Assembly (NCBI GenBank): GCA_002368175.1
Contig: AP018172.1
Location: 4,839,001-4,903,000, forward strand
Direction of reading: 5' to 3'
From: Calothrix sp. NIES-2098
Lineage (GTDB): Bacteria > Cyanobacteriota > Cyanobacteriia > Cyanobacteriales > Nostocaceae
DNA: 64,000 nt
The notes below the pieces were generated by a model, which was not told where the DNA came from, ran no database searches, and saw only the letters and a program-made list of their open reading frames with translations. Both the position numbers and the translations under genes were made by a program. Below are positions 27,868 through 36,511 of this stretch, in pieces (position 1 is the stretch's first letter; each line of letters opens with the position of its first letter).

Positions 27868-27883
27868 ATGCACACGTGTGCAT
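27868..27883. promoter_or_regulatory. Palindromic operator between gntK and the LacI-type gene
   Basis: A perfect 16-base palindrome ATGCACACGTGTGCAT in the 74 bp space between two divergent genes. It is identical to the core of the site at 26751. It is placed to control both promoters. Confidence 0.82.
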
Positions 27884-27902
27884 AAATAAAGTAAGATAAT
27901 AA

Positions 27903-28961
27903 ATGAGTAAACGAAAAATCTCAATAGAAGATATTGCTCGAAAAGCAGGAGTTTCTCACACCACGGTTTCACGCGCTTTGCGAGATAGCACTCTCATTAG
28001 CCCTAAGGTAAGAGAAGAAATTAAGCAGTTGGCGCGAGAGATGGGTTATGTTCCTAATATTATTGCGCAAAGTTTACAAACTCAACGTACTAATACTATT
28101 GGGGTAGTAGTAACTTCAATAGCAGATCCCTTTTTTTCGGAAGTAGTAGAGGGAATAGAACAGATAGCCAGAACATCAGGTTTAAGTGTGTTGTTGAGTA
28201 CTTCACACCGAGATGTCGATCTGGAAATAGCGGCTATTGATAATTTTCATCGCCGCAGAGTGGACGGTATTCTAGTGGCGGATTCACGCATTAGTAAACA
28301 TGATACGAAGCAAATAGGGCAAATTGCTGTGCCAACAGTATTTATTCATAGCCAAACTGAAGATCCACCCGAAATATTTCACTCAGTATCAGTAGACGAC
28401 TGCTTAGGCGCTAGGTTAGCCGTAGAACATCTAGTCAGTTTGGGACACACTTCTATAGGATACCTGGGCGTAAGCGATCGCAGCAGGTCAAATCAGCAAC
28501 GTTTAGAAGGATATCAAAAAGCTCTTAGTGAAGCAGGTTTACCCCAAAAGGCTGATTGGGTGGCAATTAGTGATGAATATAATGTCAGAACAAGCGATGT
28601 TTTTACAGGTCAACAGATGCTACCTAAACTAGTTGCAGCTGGGGTGACAGGCATCTTTTGTTACAACGATATGGTAGCGGTAGGTGCTGTTTTAGCCTGT
28701 CAAGAACGAGGAATTTCGGTTCCGCAAGACTTAAGCATAGTCGGATTTGATGGTATTGCTCTGGGAGGTTATATCACCCCTCCACTCACCACAGTTCGCC
28801 AACCAATGTTAGAAATTGGTCGTTCTGCAATGCAAATGTTACTCGATTTATTACAGGAAAAAACTGTAGAAAACTGCGTTTTATCTCCTTATTTAATTAA
28901 GCGGGGTAGTAGTGCGGCTAAAAGGCAGGAGGTAGGAGGTAGAAGGCAGAAGGGAAAATGA
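27903..28961 (+). CDS. LacI-family transcriptional regulator of the sugar-acid locus
   Basis: 352 residues. The N-terminal helix-turn-helix is ISIEDIARKAGVSHTTVSRA, followed by the hinge helix (NIIAQSLQTQRT) and a periplasmic-binding-protein-like sensor domain to residue 340. GntR-type members of this family bind gluconate or related acids. The gene neighbours gntK and the uronate genes, so the inducer is probably a hexonate or hexuronate (inference). The last 15 residues are basic and come from a short purine-rich repeat, so they may not belong to the fold. Confidence 0.9.
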   Translation: MSKRKISIEDIARKAGVSHTTVSRALRDSTLISPKVREEIKQLAREMGYVPNIIAQSLQTQRTNTIGVVVTSIADPFFSEVVEGIEQIARTSGLSVLLSTSHRDVDLEIAAIDNFHRRRVDGILVADSRISKHDTKQIGQIAVPTVFIHSQTEDPPEIFHSVSVDDCLGARLAVEHLVSLGHTSIGYLGVSDRSRSNQQRLEGYQKALSEAGLPQKADWVAISDEYNVRTSDVFTGQQMLPKLVAAGVTGIFCYNDMVAVGAVLACQERGISVPQDLSIVGFDGIALGGYITPPLTTVRQPMLEIGRSAMQMLLDLLQEKTVENCVLSPYLIKRGSSAAKRQEVGGRRQKGK

Positions 28962-29113
28962 GATTCAAAAAGTTGTGAAGTGCATTAGTTGATTTGAGAA
29001 ATAGTTCGCGTTTTGTTTGCGCACTCAGCGATAGTTAAAGAATTTGTTTTCAGCATTTTAATACATCTTTGTTAATACTAATTTCACACCTATAAAATTC
29101 AAAAATATGTCTT

Positions 29114-30415
29114 ATGATAGGTTCAATTGAAAATAATTCACCTCATAAAGTTGTGATTGTTGGTGGTGGCTTTGGCGGATTGTACACTGCACAGTCTCTT
29201 GCCAAAGCTAATGTTAACGTTACTCTCATTGATAAACGTAACTTTCACCTATTTCAACCCCTGTTATACCAAGTTGCTACAGGTACGCTATCACCTGCTG
29301 ATATTTCTTCACCTTTGCGAGCAGTACTCAGTAAAAGCAAGAATACAAAAGTCATGCTGGGTGAAGTTACTGATATCGATCCCCAAGCACAAAAAGCGAT
29401 CGTCGGCGATGAAGCAATACCTTATGACACACTAATTATTGCCACAGGTGTAAAACATTCCTATTTTGGTAAAGACCAATGGGAAGAATTTGCGCCTGGT
29501 TTGAAAACTGTAGAAGATGCTATCGAAATGCGCCGCCGAATTTTTATGGCATTTGAAGCAGCAGAAAAAGAAACCGACCCAGAAAAACGTCGTGCTTGGT
29601 TAACTTTTGTCATTGTAGGTGGTGGCCCTACTGGAGTCGAGTTAGCAGGCGCACTCGCAGATTTAGCCTACGAAACCCTCAAACAAGATTTTCGCAACAT
29701 CGACACATCAGAAACGAAAATCTTACTTCTTGAAGGTATGGATCGCATCCTGCCACCTTATGTACCAGAATTATCCCAAGCAGCCGAAGCATCTCTGCAA
29801 CGTTTTGGTGTGGAGGTACAAACAAAAACTTTGGTAACAAATATTGAAAACGATATTGTTACCATCAAACAAGAAAATGAAGAGAAAAAGATTGCCTCAA
29901 AAACCATATTGTGGGCAGCAGGCGTTCAAGCTTCCCGAATAGGGAAAGTATTAGCAGAACGCACAGGTGTAGAATGCGATCGCGTTGGTCGAGTCATTGT
30001 TGAACCTGACTTAAGTATTAAAGGCTATCCGAATATTTTTGTAATTGGTGACTTAGCCAATTTTTCTCATCAAACTGGTAAACCTCTCCCTGGAGTTGCA
30101 CCTGTAGCCAAGCAAGAAGGGGAATATGTCGCAGCATTAATTAAACAGCGGCTGCACAATCAAACCTTGCCACAATTTTCTTACATCGACCGCGGTAGTT
30201 TGGCAATGATTGGACATAATTCCGCAGTTGTAGATTTAGGTTTTATCAAACTTACAGGTTTCATTGCCTGGCTATTTTGGCTATTCATTCATATCTACTT
30301 CTTAATCGAATTTGACAACAAATTAATCGTAATGCTCCAGTGGGCATGGAATTATGTCACTCGCAAACGAGGAGCCAGATTGATTACAGGTCAAGAATTG
30401 CAGCCAAGTGAGTGA
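29114..30415 (+). CDS. ndh: Type II NADH dehydrogenase (NDH-2)
   Basis: 433 residues. An FAD-binding VVIVGGGFGGLYTAQSL motif is at the N-terminus, an NADH-binding FVIVGGGPTGVELAGAL near residue 170, and GYPNIFVIGDLAN near 310, all typical of NDH-2. The C-terminal hydrophobic LTGFIAWLFWLFIHIYFLI anchors it to the membrane. It passes electrons from NADH to quinone without pumping protons. It lies 32 bp upstream of uxaC and may share its transcript. Why NDH-2 sits with sugar-acid genes is not clear; redox balance during uronate use is one idea. Confidence 0.93.
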   Translation: MIGSIENNSPHKVVIVGGGFGGLYTAQSLAKANVNVTLIDKRNFHLFQPLLYQVATGTLSPADISSPLRAVLSKSKNTKVMLGEVTDIDPQAQKAIVGDEAIPYDTLIIATGVKHSYFGKDQWEEFAPGLKTVEDAIEMRRRIFMAFEAAEKETDPEKRRAWLTFVIVGGGPTGVELAGALADLAYETLKQDFRNIDTSETKILLLEGMDRILPPYVPELSQAAEASLQRFGVEVQTKTLVTNIENDIVTIKQENEEKKIASKTILWAAGVQASRIGKVLAERTGVECDRVGRVIVEPDLSIKGYPNIFVIGDLANFSHQTGKPLPGVAPVAKQEGEYVAALIKQRLHNQTLPQFSYIDRGSLAMIGHNSAVVDLGFIKLTGFIAWLFWLFIHIYFLIEFDNKLIVMLQWAWNYVTRKRGARLITGQELQPSE

Positions 30416-30447
30416 GCATCATTAACTAACTTTAAGCGGACACAAAT

Positions 30448-31869
30448 ATGTTAACTAAAACATGGAGTTTATCACGCGATCGCTGTTTTGCTCCTGACCC
30501 AATTCAACGACAAATAGCCCATAAATTTTTTGATAACATCTCCTCTCTACCAATTGTCTGCCCCCACGGACACGTAGATCCAGCCTTGTTAGCCGATCCA
30601 GCAGCTCGTTTTGGTTCGCCAACGGAATTATTAATTATCCCCGACCACTACATTTTCCGTATGCTTTATAGTCGGGGCATATCTCTAGAATCTCTCGGCA
30701 TACCTACTACTGATGGTTCGCCAGTAGAAACCGACCATCGTAAAATCTGGCAGCTTTTCGCAGACCATTTTTATCTATTTCGGGGTACTCCCTCCGGGTT
30801 GTGGTTGAGAGAAGAACTAACTAATGTTTTTGGGGTGGATGAGCCTTTAAATTCTCGCAATGCTGGCTATATCTACGATTACCTGGCAGAAAAGTTAGCT
30901 TTGCCTGAGTTCTCACCGCGGGCGCTATTCAAACGCTTCCACATTGAAGTACTTTGTACCACTGATGCAGCTAGCGATCGCCTCGAACACCATCAATCTT
31001 TACACCAAGAAGGTTGGACTCAAATTAGACCGACCTTCCGACCAGATGCAGTAGTTAACTTAGATACTCCCGGTTGGCGCGAAAATCTTGCCAAGTTGGA
31101 AAGCAGTGTAGGTAGAGAAATTAGCACCTACGCTACTTTTATCCAGGTTTTAGAAGAACGTCGAGCTTACTTTAAAAAGATGGGTGCGACTGCTACCGAC
31201 CACAGCGCAGCTACACCTTATACCGCACAACTCTCTGACCAAGAAGCAGAGGCTATCTTTACTAGAGCTTTAGCTGGAAAGCTCAATTCATTTGATGCAC
31301 AGCAATTCACTGGTCATATGTTCGTAGAAATGGCTCGGATGAGTGCGGAAGATGGCTTAGTCATGCAAATGCATTGTGGTGTTACACGCAACCATAACCC
31401 AGCAATCTTTGAGCGATTTGGATCTGATAAAGGTGCTGATATTCCATTGCAATTAGAGTGGACTCAAAATCTACGTCCGTTGTTATCAGCCTACGGTAAT
31501 CACAAGAATTTTCACCTCATTCTGTTTGGCATGGATGAAAGTACTTACAGTCGGGAATTAGCGCCGTTAGCTGGTCATTATCCTGCTGTATTGCTGGGGC
31601 CGCCCTGGTGGTTTCACGACAGTGTGAATGGTATGGAGCGCTACTTCGATCGGGTGATGGAAACTGCTGGTCTTTACAATACGGCTGGGTTTAATGATGA
31701 TACACGGGCTTTCGTTTCTATTCCCGCCCGTCATACTGTTTGGCGGCGTGTAGCTTGTAATTGGTTGGCTGGGTTGGTAGTGCGTGGGTTAGTTGAGGAA
31801 GAGGAAGGTTTTGAAATGGCTCAGGCTTTGGTTTATGACCTGGCTAAGAGCGCTTACAAATTAGATTAA
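30448..31869 (+). CDS. uxaC: Uronate (glucuronate) isomerase
   Basis: 473 residues, the normal UxaC length. The metal-binding HGHVDP motif is at residues 40-45. DHYIFRMLYSRG, RGTPSGLWLREEL and LCTTDAASDRLEHH are typical blocks of this amidohydrolase-superfamily isomerase. It interconverts D-glucuronate and D-fructuronate (or galacturonate and tagaturonate). The next genes are a UxuB-like reductase and a LarA-like epimerase, which supports glucuronate as the substrate. No uptake gene for uronates is seen in the window. Confidence 0.93.
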   Translation: MLTKTWSLSRDRCFAPDPIQRQIAHKFFDNISSLPIVCPHGHVDPALLADPAARFGSPTELLIIPDHYIFRMLYSRGISLESLGIPTTDGSPVETDHRKIWQLFADHFYLFRGTPSGLWLREELTNVFGVDEPLNSRNAGYIYDYLAEKLALPEFSPRALFKRFHIEVLCTTDAASDRLEHHQSLHQEGWTQIRPTFRPDAVVNLDTPGWRENLAKLESSVGREISTYATFIQVLEERRAYFKKMGATATDHSAATPYTAQLSDQEAEAIFTRALAGKLNSFDAQQFTGHMFVEMARMSAEDGLVMQMHCGVTRNHNPAIFERFGSDKGADIPLQLEWTQNLRPLLSAYGNHKNFHLILFGMDESTYSRELAPLAGHYPAVLLGPPWWFHDSVNGMERYFDRVMETAGLYNTAGFNDDTRAFVSIPARHTVWRRVACNWLAGLVVRGLVEEEEGFEMAQALVYDLAKSAYKLD

Positions 31870-31879
31870 TCTTTGCGTC

Positions 31880-31940
31880 TAAGAAAAACGAACCGCGAAG
31901 ACGCGAAGGTCGCGAAGAAAGAGTTTGAGAGAGTTTTTGC
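31880..31940. repeat. Short interspersed repeat between uxaC and the SDR gene
   Basis: AACCGCGAAGACGCGAAGG followed by TCGCGAAGAAAGAG is a common dispersed motif in filamentous cyanobacteria. It lies in the 93 bp gap and extends the downstream open frame artificially to the left. Confidence 0.6.
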
Positions 31941-31962
31941 GTCAGTCCCAGAGGAATTATCA

Positions 31963-32817
31963 ATGACAGAGTTATTGAATAAAGCAGATTTTATTTTGGA
32001 TAAACTTTTTAGCCTCAAAGATCAGGTAGCAGTAGTTACAGGCGGTTCTGGTGTGCTGGGTGGGGCTATGGCACGGGGTTTAGCTTTGGCGGGAGCGCGA
32101 GTGGTTGTTCTCGGTCGCAATGAAGTACGGGCGAAAGCTGTGGTAGCTGATATTACTGCCAATGGTGGGGAAAGTATGGCTGTGCTGGCGGATGTGGGCG
32201 ATCGCTCTCAGTTAGAAGTAGCCAGAGATAGTGTATTAAAGCATTGGGGACAGATAGATATCTTGATAAACGCGGCTGGTGGGAATATTCCGGCGGCGAC
32301 AATTACTCCTGATGCGACTTTTTTTGATATGCCACACGCGGCTTTTGCGCAAGTAGTCGATCTCAATCTGGTGGGTACTTTAATACCCAGCCAGGTTTTT
32401 GGTCAAGCGATGGTAGACAGAAATCAGCCTCGTGGTTGTATTGTGAATATTTCTTCGATGTCTGCTATTCGTGCGATTAGTCGGGTGGTGGGTTATTCAG
32501 CTGCGAAAGCTGCGATTGATAACTTTACACGTTGGCTAGCTGTAGAACTCGCTCAAAAGTATGGAGCCGGGTTGCGAGTAAATGCGATCGCCCCAGGTTT
32601 TTTTATTGGGGAGCAAAATCGAGATTTACTGTTAAATCCAGATGGTAGTTTAAGCGATCGCGGGCAAAAAATCATTGACCATACCCCCGCTGGGCGTTTT
32701 GGCGAACCGGAGGAATTACTCAGCACTTTGATTTGGTTATGCAGTTCCGGTTCTAGTTTCGTCAATGGGGTAGTCGTACCTGTAGACGGTGGCTTTAGTA
32801 TCTACAGTGGAGTATAA
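31963..32817 (+). CDS. SDR-type fructuronate reductase (mannonate oxidoreductase, UxuB role)
   Basis: 284 residues from ATG 31963, with GAGGA about 10 bases upstream; the frame is open for 30 more codons but these come from the repeat. The NAD(P) motif VVTGGSGVLGGAMARG, the NAAGGN motif and catalytic YSAAK are present. The NIPAAT..FFDM block and the long NLVGTLIPSQVF match SDR proteins that replace classical UxuB in firmicutes (YjmF type). It would reduce D-fructuronate to D-mannonate. It lies between uxaC and a LarA homologue with a 2-base gap to the latter. Confidence 0.82.
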   Translation: MTELLNKADFILDKLFSLKDQVAVVTGGSGVLGGAMARGLALAGARVVVLGRNEVRAKAVVADITANGGESMAVLADVGDRSQLEVARDSVLKHWGQIDILINAAGGNIPAATITPDATFFDMPHAAFAQVVDLNLVGTLIPSQVFGQAMVDRNQPRGCIVNISSMSAIRAISRVVGYSAAKAAIDNFTRWLAVELAQKYGAGLRVNAIAPGFFIGEQNRDLLLNPDGSLSDRGQKIIDHTPAGRFGEPEELLSTLIWLCSSGSSFVNGVVVPVDGGFSIYSGV

Positions 32818-32819
32818 AA

Positions 32820-34166
32820 ATGTATTCACTTGCTGTAAATAACGGAACGCTTTCGGATGAAAAAGTGTCCGAACTAGTTCATCAAGCTTTAGCAGATCCT
32901 CAGTTTAATGGACAGCGCATCCTAGTATTAATTCCCGACGGAACCCGCACTGCGCCTATACCGCAAATGTTTAGATTACTCCATCAAGAGTTGGGTAATA
33001 GGGTAGCTGCACTTGATTTTTTAATCGCTCTGGGTACGCATAATCCCATGAGTGAAGCACAAATCAATCGCTTAGTTGGAGTAACACCACAGGAGCGAGA
33101 GACTATATTTAAAAATGTGCAAATTTTTAACCACCTTTGGCATCTACTAGATACCTTTATTTCTTGTGGCGTAATTTCCGCAGATGAAATAGCAGAAATT
33201 AGCGGGGGAATGCTGCATCAAGAAGTCGATGTGCGTGTTAATAAGCTGGTAAATGAATACGATTTGATAATTATTTGCGGCCCAGTTTTTCCCCACGAAG
33301 TTGTCGGTTTCTCTGGTGGAAATAAATATTTTTTCCCTGGTATTAGCGGTCAGGAAGTAATTAATCTATCACATTGGTTAGGTGCTTTAATTACCTGTTA
33401 CGAAATTATTGGTACGCAGGGAATCACACCAGTTCGCCGCTTAATTAACCGCGCCGCTAGCCTAATTCCTACACCGAAGTTGTGTCTAGCTATGGTTGTT
33501 GCACCTGGAACAAATCAGTTAGCTGGACTTTACATAGATAAACCAGAAGTAGCTTGGGAAGACGCTGCAAAATTATCGGCTAAAGTACATATTAAATATG
33601 TAGCTCGGCCTTTTAAACAAGTGCTTTCCGTTATGCCCGAAATGTATGATGACATTTGGACTGCGGCTAAAGGAATGTACAAGCTAGAGCCAGTAGTAGC
33701 CGATGGTGGTGAGGTAATTATCTATGCGCCTCACATTACCGAGTTTAGCTATACACACGGCGAAATCCTTGGCCAAGTTGGTTATCATGTGCGGGATTAC
33801 TTTCTCAAACAGTGGGATAAATTCCAAGGCTATCCTGCGGGAGTGCTGGCTCATAGTACTCACTTGAAAGGTATGGGTACTTTTGACCCAATAACAGGGG
33901 AACAAGCACGAATTCGTGTGACTCTCGCAACTGGTATTTCTCCAGAACGCTGTGCTGCACATAACTTGAATTATCGCGACCCGACTACTATTCGACCAGC
34001 AGAATGGGCTAACCGAGAGGATGAAGGTATCTTACTTGTACCGAAAGCCGGAGAAATACTTTACCGCTTGAAATCTAGTGTTTCTACAGATGTAGAAGCT
34101 AATGCTGCTGACTTTAGTTCGCCTATCCATAAAACAATCGCAGAAACCCAGACCTTTACGAACTAG
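32820..34166 (+). CDS. LarA-family nickel-dependent hydroxyacid epimerase, probably gluconate 2-epimerase
   Basis: 448 residues of the DUF2088/LarA family. DGTR (residues 40-43), LGTHNPM (H74), PHEVVGFSGGNKYFFPGISG (H159 and K169) and H185 match the residues that hold the nickel-pincer nucleotide and act on the substrate in lactate racemase. LarA homologues include, to my knowledge, a D-gluconate 2-epimerase. That activity would turn D-mannonate from the upstream SDR into D-gluconate for GntK, so no mannonate dehydratase is needed. The cofactor genes larB, larC and larE are not in the window. Start is 2 bases after the SDR stop. Confidence 0.8.
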   Translation: MYSLAVNNGTLSDEKVSELVHQALADPQFNGQRILVLIPDGTRTAPIPQMFRLLHQELGNRVAALDFLIALGTHNPMSEAQINRLVGVTPQERETIFKNVQIFNHLWHLLDTFISCGVISADEIAEISGGMLHQEVDVRVNKLVNEYDLIIICGPVFPHEVVGFSGGNKYFFPGISGQEVINLSHWLGALITCYEIIGTQGITPVRRLINRAASLIPTPKLCLAMVVAPGTNQLAGLYIDKPEVAWEDAAKLSAKVHIKYVARPFKQVLSVMPEMYDDIWTAAKGMYKLEPVVADGGEVIIYAPHITEFSYTHGEILGQVGYHVRDYFLKQWDKFQGYPAGVLAHSTHLKGMGTFDPITGEQARIRVTLATGISPERCAAHNLNYRDPTTIRPAEWANREDEGILLVPKAGEILYRLKSSVSTDVEANAADFSSPIHKTIAETQTFTN

Positions 34167-34180
34167 GTCTGGGTTATTAA
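34145..34180 (+). terminator. Terminator overlapping the end of the epimerase gene
   Basis: AACCCAGACCT (34145-34155) pairs perfectly with AGGTCTGGGTT (34165-34175) and is followed by ATTAATTTT. The stop codon TAG lies at the base of the second arm, so the hairpin forms partly in coding sequence. Confidence 0.8.
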
Positions 34181-34191
34181 TTTTAAAATCC

Positions 34192-35367
34192 CTAAGGAGT
34201 ATTAGGAATCAACCTACCACAAGGATAAGTAGCTGCTTGCTGAGATGCATCATCTGCAACAGCCGCAGGAATTTTATCTGAGGGTTGTGATTTAGCAGCC
34301 AAATAGTCTTGGCGCAATGCCTCAACAATGGCTTCTCGTCTGTCATACAGCCGCTTTAATGGGCGTGGTTGACACTGCTTCAGGACGTATGCTGTCACCA
34401 ACGGTAGGGCTATTGTGCTATCGGTATAACAAACAATCGTACTGGGTAATTCTTCCGGGTCGATTTTACCCCAACTCACAGCTTCCGAAGGTGTCGCCCC
34501 AGACAAACCACCTGTATCAGGACGCGCATCGGTAAACTGGACAAAGTAATCGTGTCCCCGTTCTTCTAACCCTAATACCTCGTGAATTTGCGGCTGAGTT
34601 TGTAGCAAAAAGTTCTTTGGACTGCCACCACCGATAATTACAGCTGCACTTTTGCCTTCACCTTCTCGTGCATTGTAGGCGATCGCAGCTGTCTCGTTCA
34701 CATCAATTGAGGGATCTAAAATTAACTGCGAACCTTCAAACGCCAAAGCCGCGACATTCATCCCAATGGAACTATCTCCAGGTGAAGACGTATATATAGG
34801 TACGCCATACTCATAAGCTGTCGCCAACAAACAGGAATTTTTCACTCCCAATTGCTTTTCGATTTCCCAAACATACTTTCCTAGTAAATGGTGAAACTCA
34901 GCGGTTCCCATGCGCTTTTGAAAAGGTTCGGCTTGCAGAATCTTGCGGATAAATGCATCAGTTTCCAGCAGCACATCGTAGCCGAAGATAATGTCATAAA
35001 TTCGGATAGTTCCTTGTTGGCGTAGCTTCACATCATCCAAAAAGGGATTACCCGCAAATAATTCAAAACCCAAACCGTAGTGCATATCGTGATAAAGATT
35101 TGCACCGGTGCTAATCATCCAATCAATAAAGCCGTTGCGAATCAAAGGTGCAAGAACAGAAACCCCGAAGCCGGCTGGTGTCATTGCGCCAGAAAGGCTA
35201 ACACCCACCGTTACACCATCCGTCAGCACATCGCGACTCAGCAGTTGGCAAATTTCCCGTAACCGTGCTGAGTTGTAAGCGGTGAAGTAATTATCAATCA
35301 AATCAACCACACTAATATCTGTTGACATCGGTATGGGTGCAATTTTTTGACCCAGCTGTTTTGACAT
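34192..35367 (-). CDS. Deoxyhypusine-synthase-like protein, probably homospermidine synthase
   Basis: 391 residues from ATG 35367; the open frame is longer but the extra part overlaps the macrodomain gene. The NAD-binding and lysine motif GGGSPKNFLLQTQPQ contains the active-site Lys of deoxyhypusine synthases. Bacteria lack eIF5A, and cyanobacterial members are thought to make sym-homospermidine from putrescine and spermidine-type donors. YEYGVPIYTSSPGDSSIGMN is also family-typical. It is downstream of the macrodomain gene with a 41 bp gap. The polyamine role is from family knowledge. Confidence 0.85.
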   Translation of the reverse strand: MSKQLGQKIAPIPMSTDISVVDLIDNYFTAYNSARLREICQLLSRDVLTDGVTVGVSLSGAMTPAGFGVSVLAPLIRNGFIDWMISTGANLYHDMHYGLGFELFAGNPFLDDVKLRQQGTIRIYDIIFGYDVLLETDAFIRKILQAEPFQKRMGTAEFHHLLGKYVWEIEKQLGVKNSCLLATAYEYGVPIYTSSPGDSSIGMNVAALAFEGSQLILDPSIDVNETAAIAYNAREGEGKSAAVIIGGGSPKNFLLQTQPQIHEVLGLEERGHDYFVQFTDARPDTGGLSGATPSEAVSWGKIDPEELPSTIVCYTDSTIALPLVTAYVLKQCQPRPLKRLYDRREAIVEALRQDYLAAKSQPSDKIPAAVADDASQQAATYPCGRLIPNTP

Positions 35368-35408
35368 TTTGAGATCCCGAAAAGTAAACGCGCCGAATCT
35401 AATGTTAT

Positions 35409-35930
35409 CTAGCTTTCTGCTAATTCTTGTATAACCTTGAGATAACATTCGTAGGCAGTTTGTCCAAAACAAACAAAAATTACTTGTTGTAGAGACTTAT
35501 GGCTGTGTAAAAACTTGTTAACTTCCGCGATCGCAATTCTGCTAGCGCGTTCAAATGGAAAACCATACACACCTGTGCTAATCGCTGGGAAAGCAATAGT
35601 TTTAATTTGATATTGTTCAGCCAAAGTCAAGCTGTTGCGATAACATCGAGCTAACATCTCATCTTCACCTTGATTCCCACCGTGCCAAACTGGCCCGACA
35701 GTGTGAATTACCCATTTTGCCGGGAGTTTATAACCTTTGGTAATTTTAGCTTCCCCAGTAGCACAACCATGTAACTGGCGACATTCTGCCAACAATTCTG
35801 GCCCAGCAGCGCGATGAATTGCACCATCAACACCGCCACCACCAAGTAGAGAATTTTTTGCAGCGTTGACAATTGCATCTACTGGTAGCTGCGTTATATC
35901 ACCTTGAAAAACTGATGTTTGCTCGATCAT
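35409..35930 (-). CDS. Macrodomain protein, O-acetyl-ADP-ribose deacetylase type
   Basis: 173 residues from ATG 35930. Macrodomain motifs: VFQGDITQLPVDAIVNAA, GGGVDGAIHRAAG (ADP-ribose loop), WVIHTVGPVW and AFPAISTGVYGFP. These fit the MacroD/YmdB group that removes acetyl from O-acetyl-ADP-ribose or ADP-ribose from acidic residues. The frame stays open upstream and continues into the remains of a DUF6508 gene, but the ATG at 35930 starts the domain properly. It reads toward the deoxyhypusine-synthase-like gene. Confidence 0.9.
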   Translation of the reverse strand: MIEQTSVFQGDITQLPVDAIVNAAKNSLLGGGGVDGAIHRAAGPELLAECRQLHGCATGEAKITKGYKLPAKWVIHTVGPVWHGGNQGEDEMLARCYRNSLTLAEQYQIKTIAFPAISTGVYGFPFERASRIAIAEVNKFLHSHKSLQQVIFVCFGQTAYECYLKVIQELAES

Positions 35931-35966
35931 CTTTGGTTTGGAATTTTGGTTAACGTTATTTAATAT

Positions 35967-36343
35967 CAAAGCTGTATGGATTGCTTGTAGTCTTGGGAAT
36001 ATTGCCAGAAAGTCTCCATTGTCAATTATTCCCGCTAAATGACCGCTTAAAGCACGTGAGTAGCGAACAATTTCTGCAATGTAGCAATGTCTGCTAAAGT
36101 TAATAATTCTGGTTCTGTAACAAAACGATGAGCTTTATTCTGCCAAGCTTGCCAATCAAAGTCAATGACAAAATTTTCTTGATAAATAGATGTAATGAAT
36201 CTGTTAAATTCTTTAGAATAGCAATAGGGATCTAAAATCAAAGGTTCAGTTTGTATCTCATATAACTTAGCTTCCTTATCCGCAAATAAGGTTGAAAAAG
36301 CTAATAAATTTTCAATATTTTTCAGTGTAATTGTACTGGATAT
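35967..36343 (-). pseudogene. DUF6508-like gene with a frameshift or small deletion
   Basis: Two frames together resemble one DUF6508-type protein. The first (36343-36047) reads ITLKNIENLLAFSTLFADKE, then LILDPYCYS and WQAWQNKAHR, and ends at LFATHVL. The second (36044-35967), in another frame, continues GHLAGIIDNGDFLAIFPRLQ. The family normally has a few more residues between THV and GHLAG, so about a dozen bases were lost. No ATG is found before the first part. The function of the family is unknown. Confidence 0.6.
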
Positions 36344-36511
36344 CTAGAAAATAGAACTTAGGTAAAATTGGAACAAGAACAAAATTTTACTTTATTTTCA
36401 GTAAGTATCCTGAAATTGCGTAAATCTGGATGAATGAAATAAAATTTAATCCTATCTTCTGCCCTCTGCCATCTGCCCCCTGCCTTTGTTAAGTATTATT
36501 AGATAACATTG

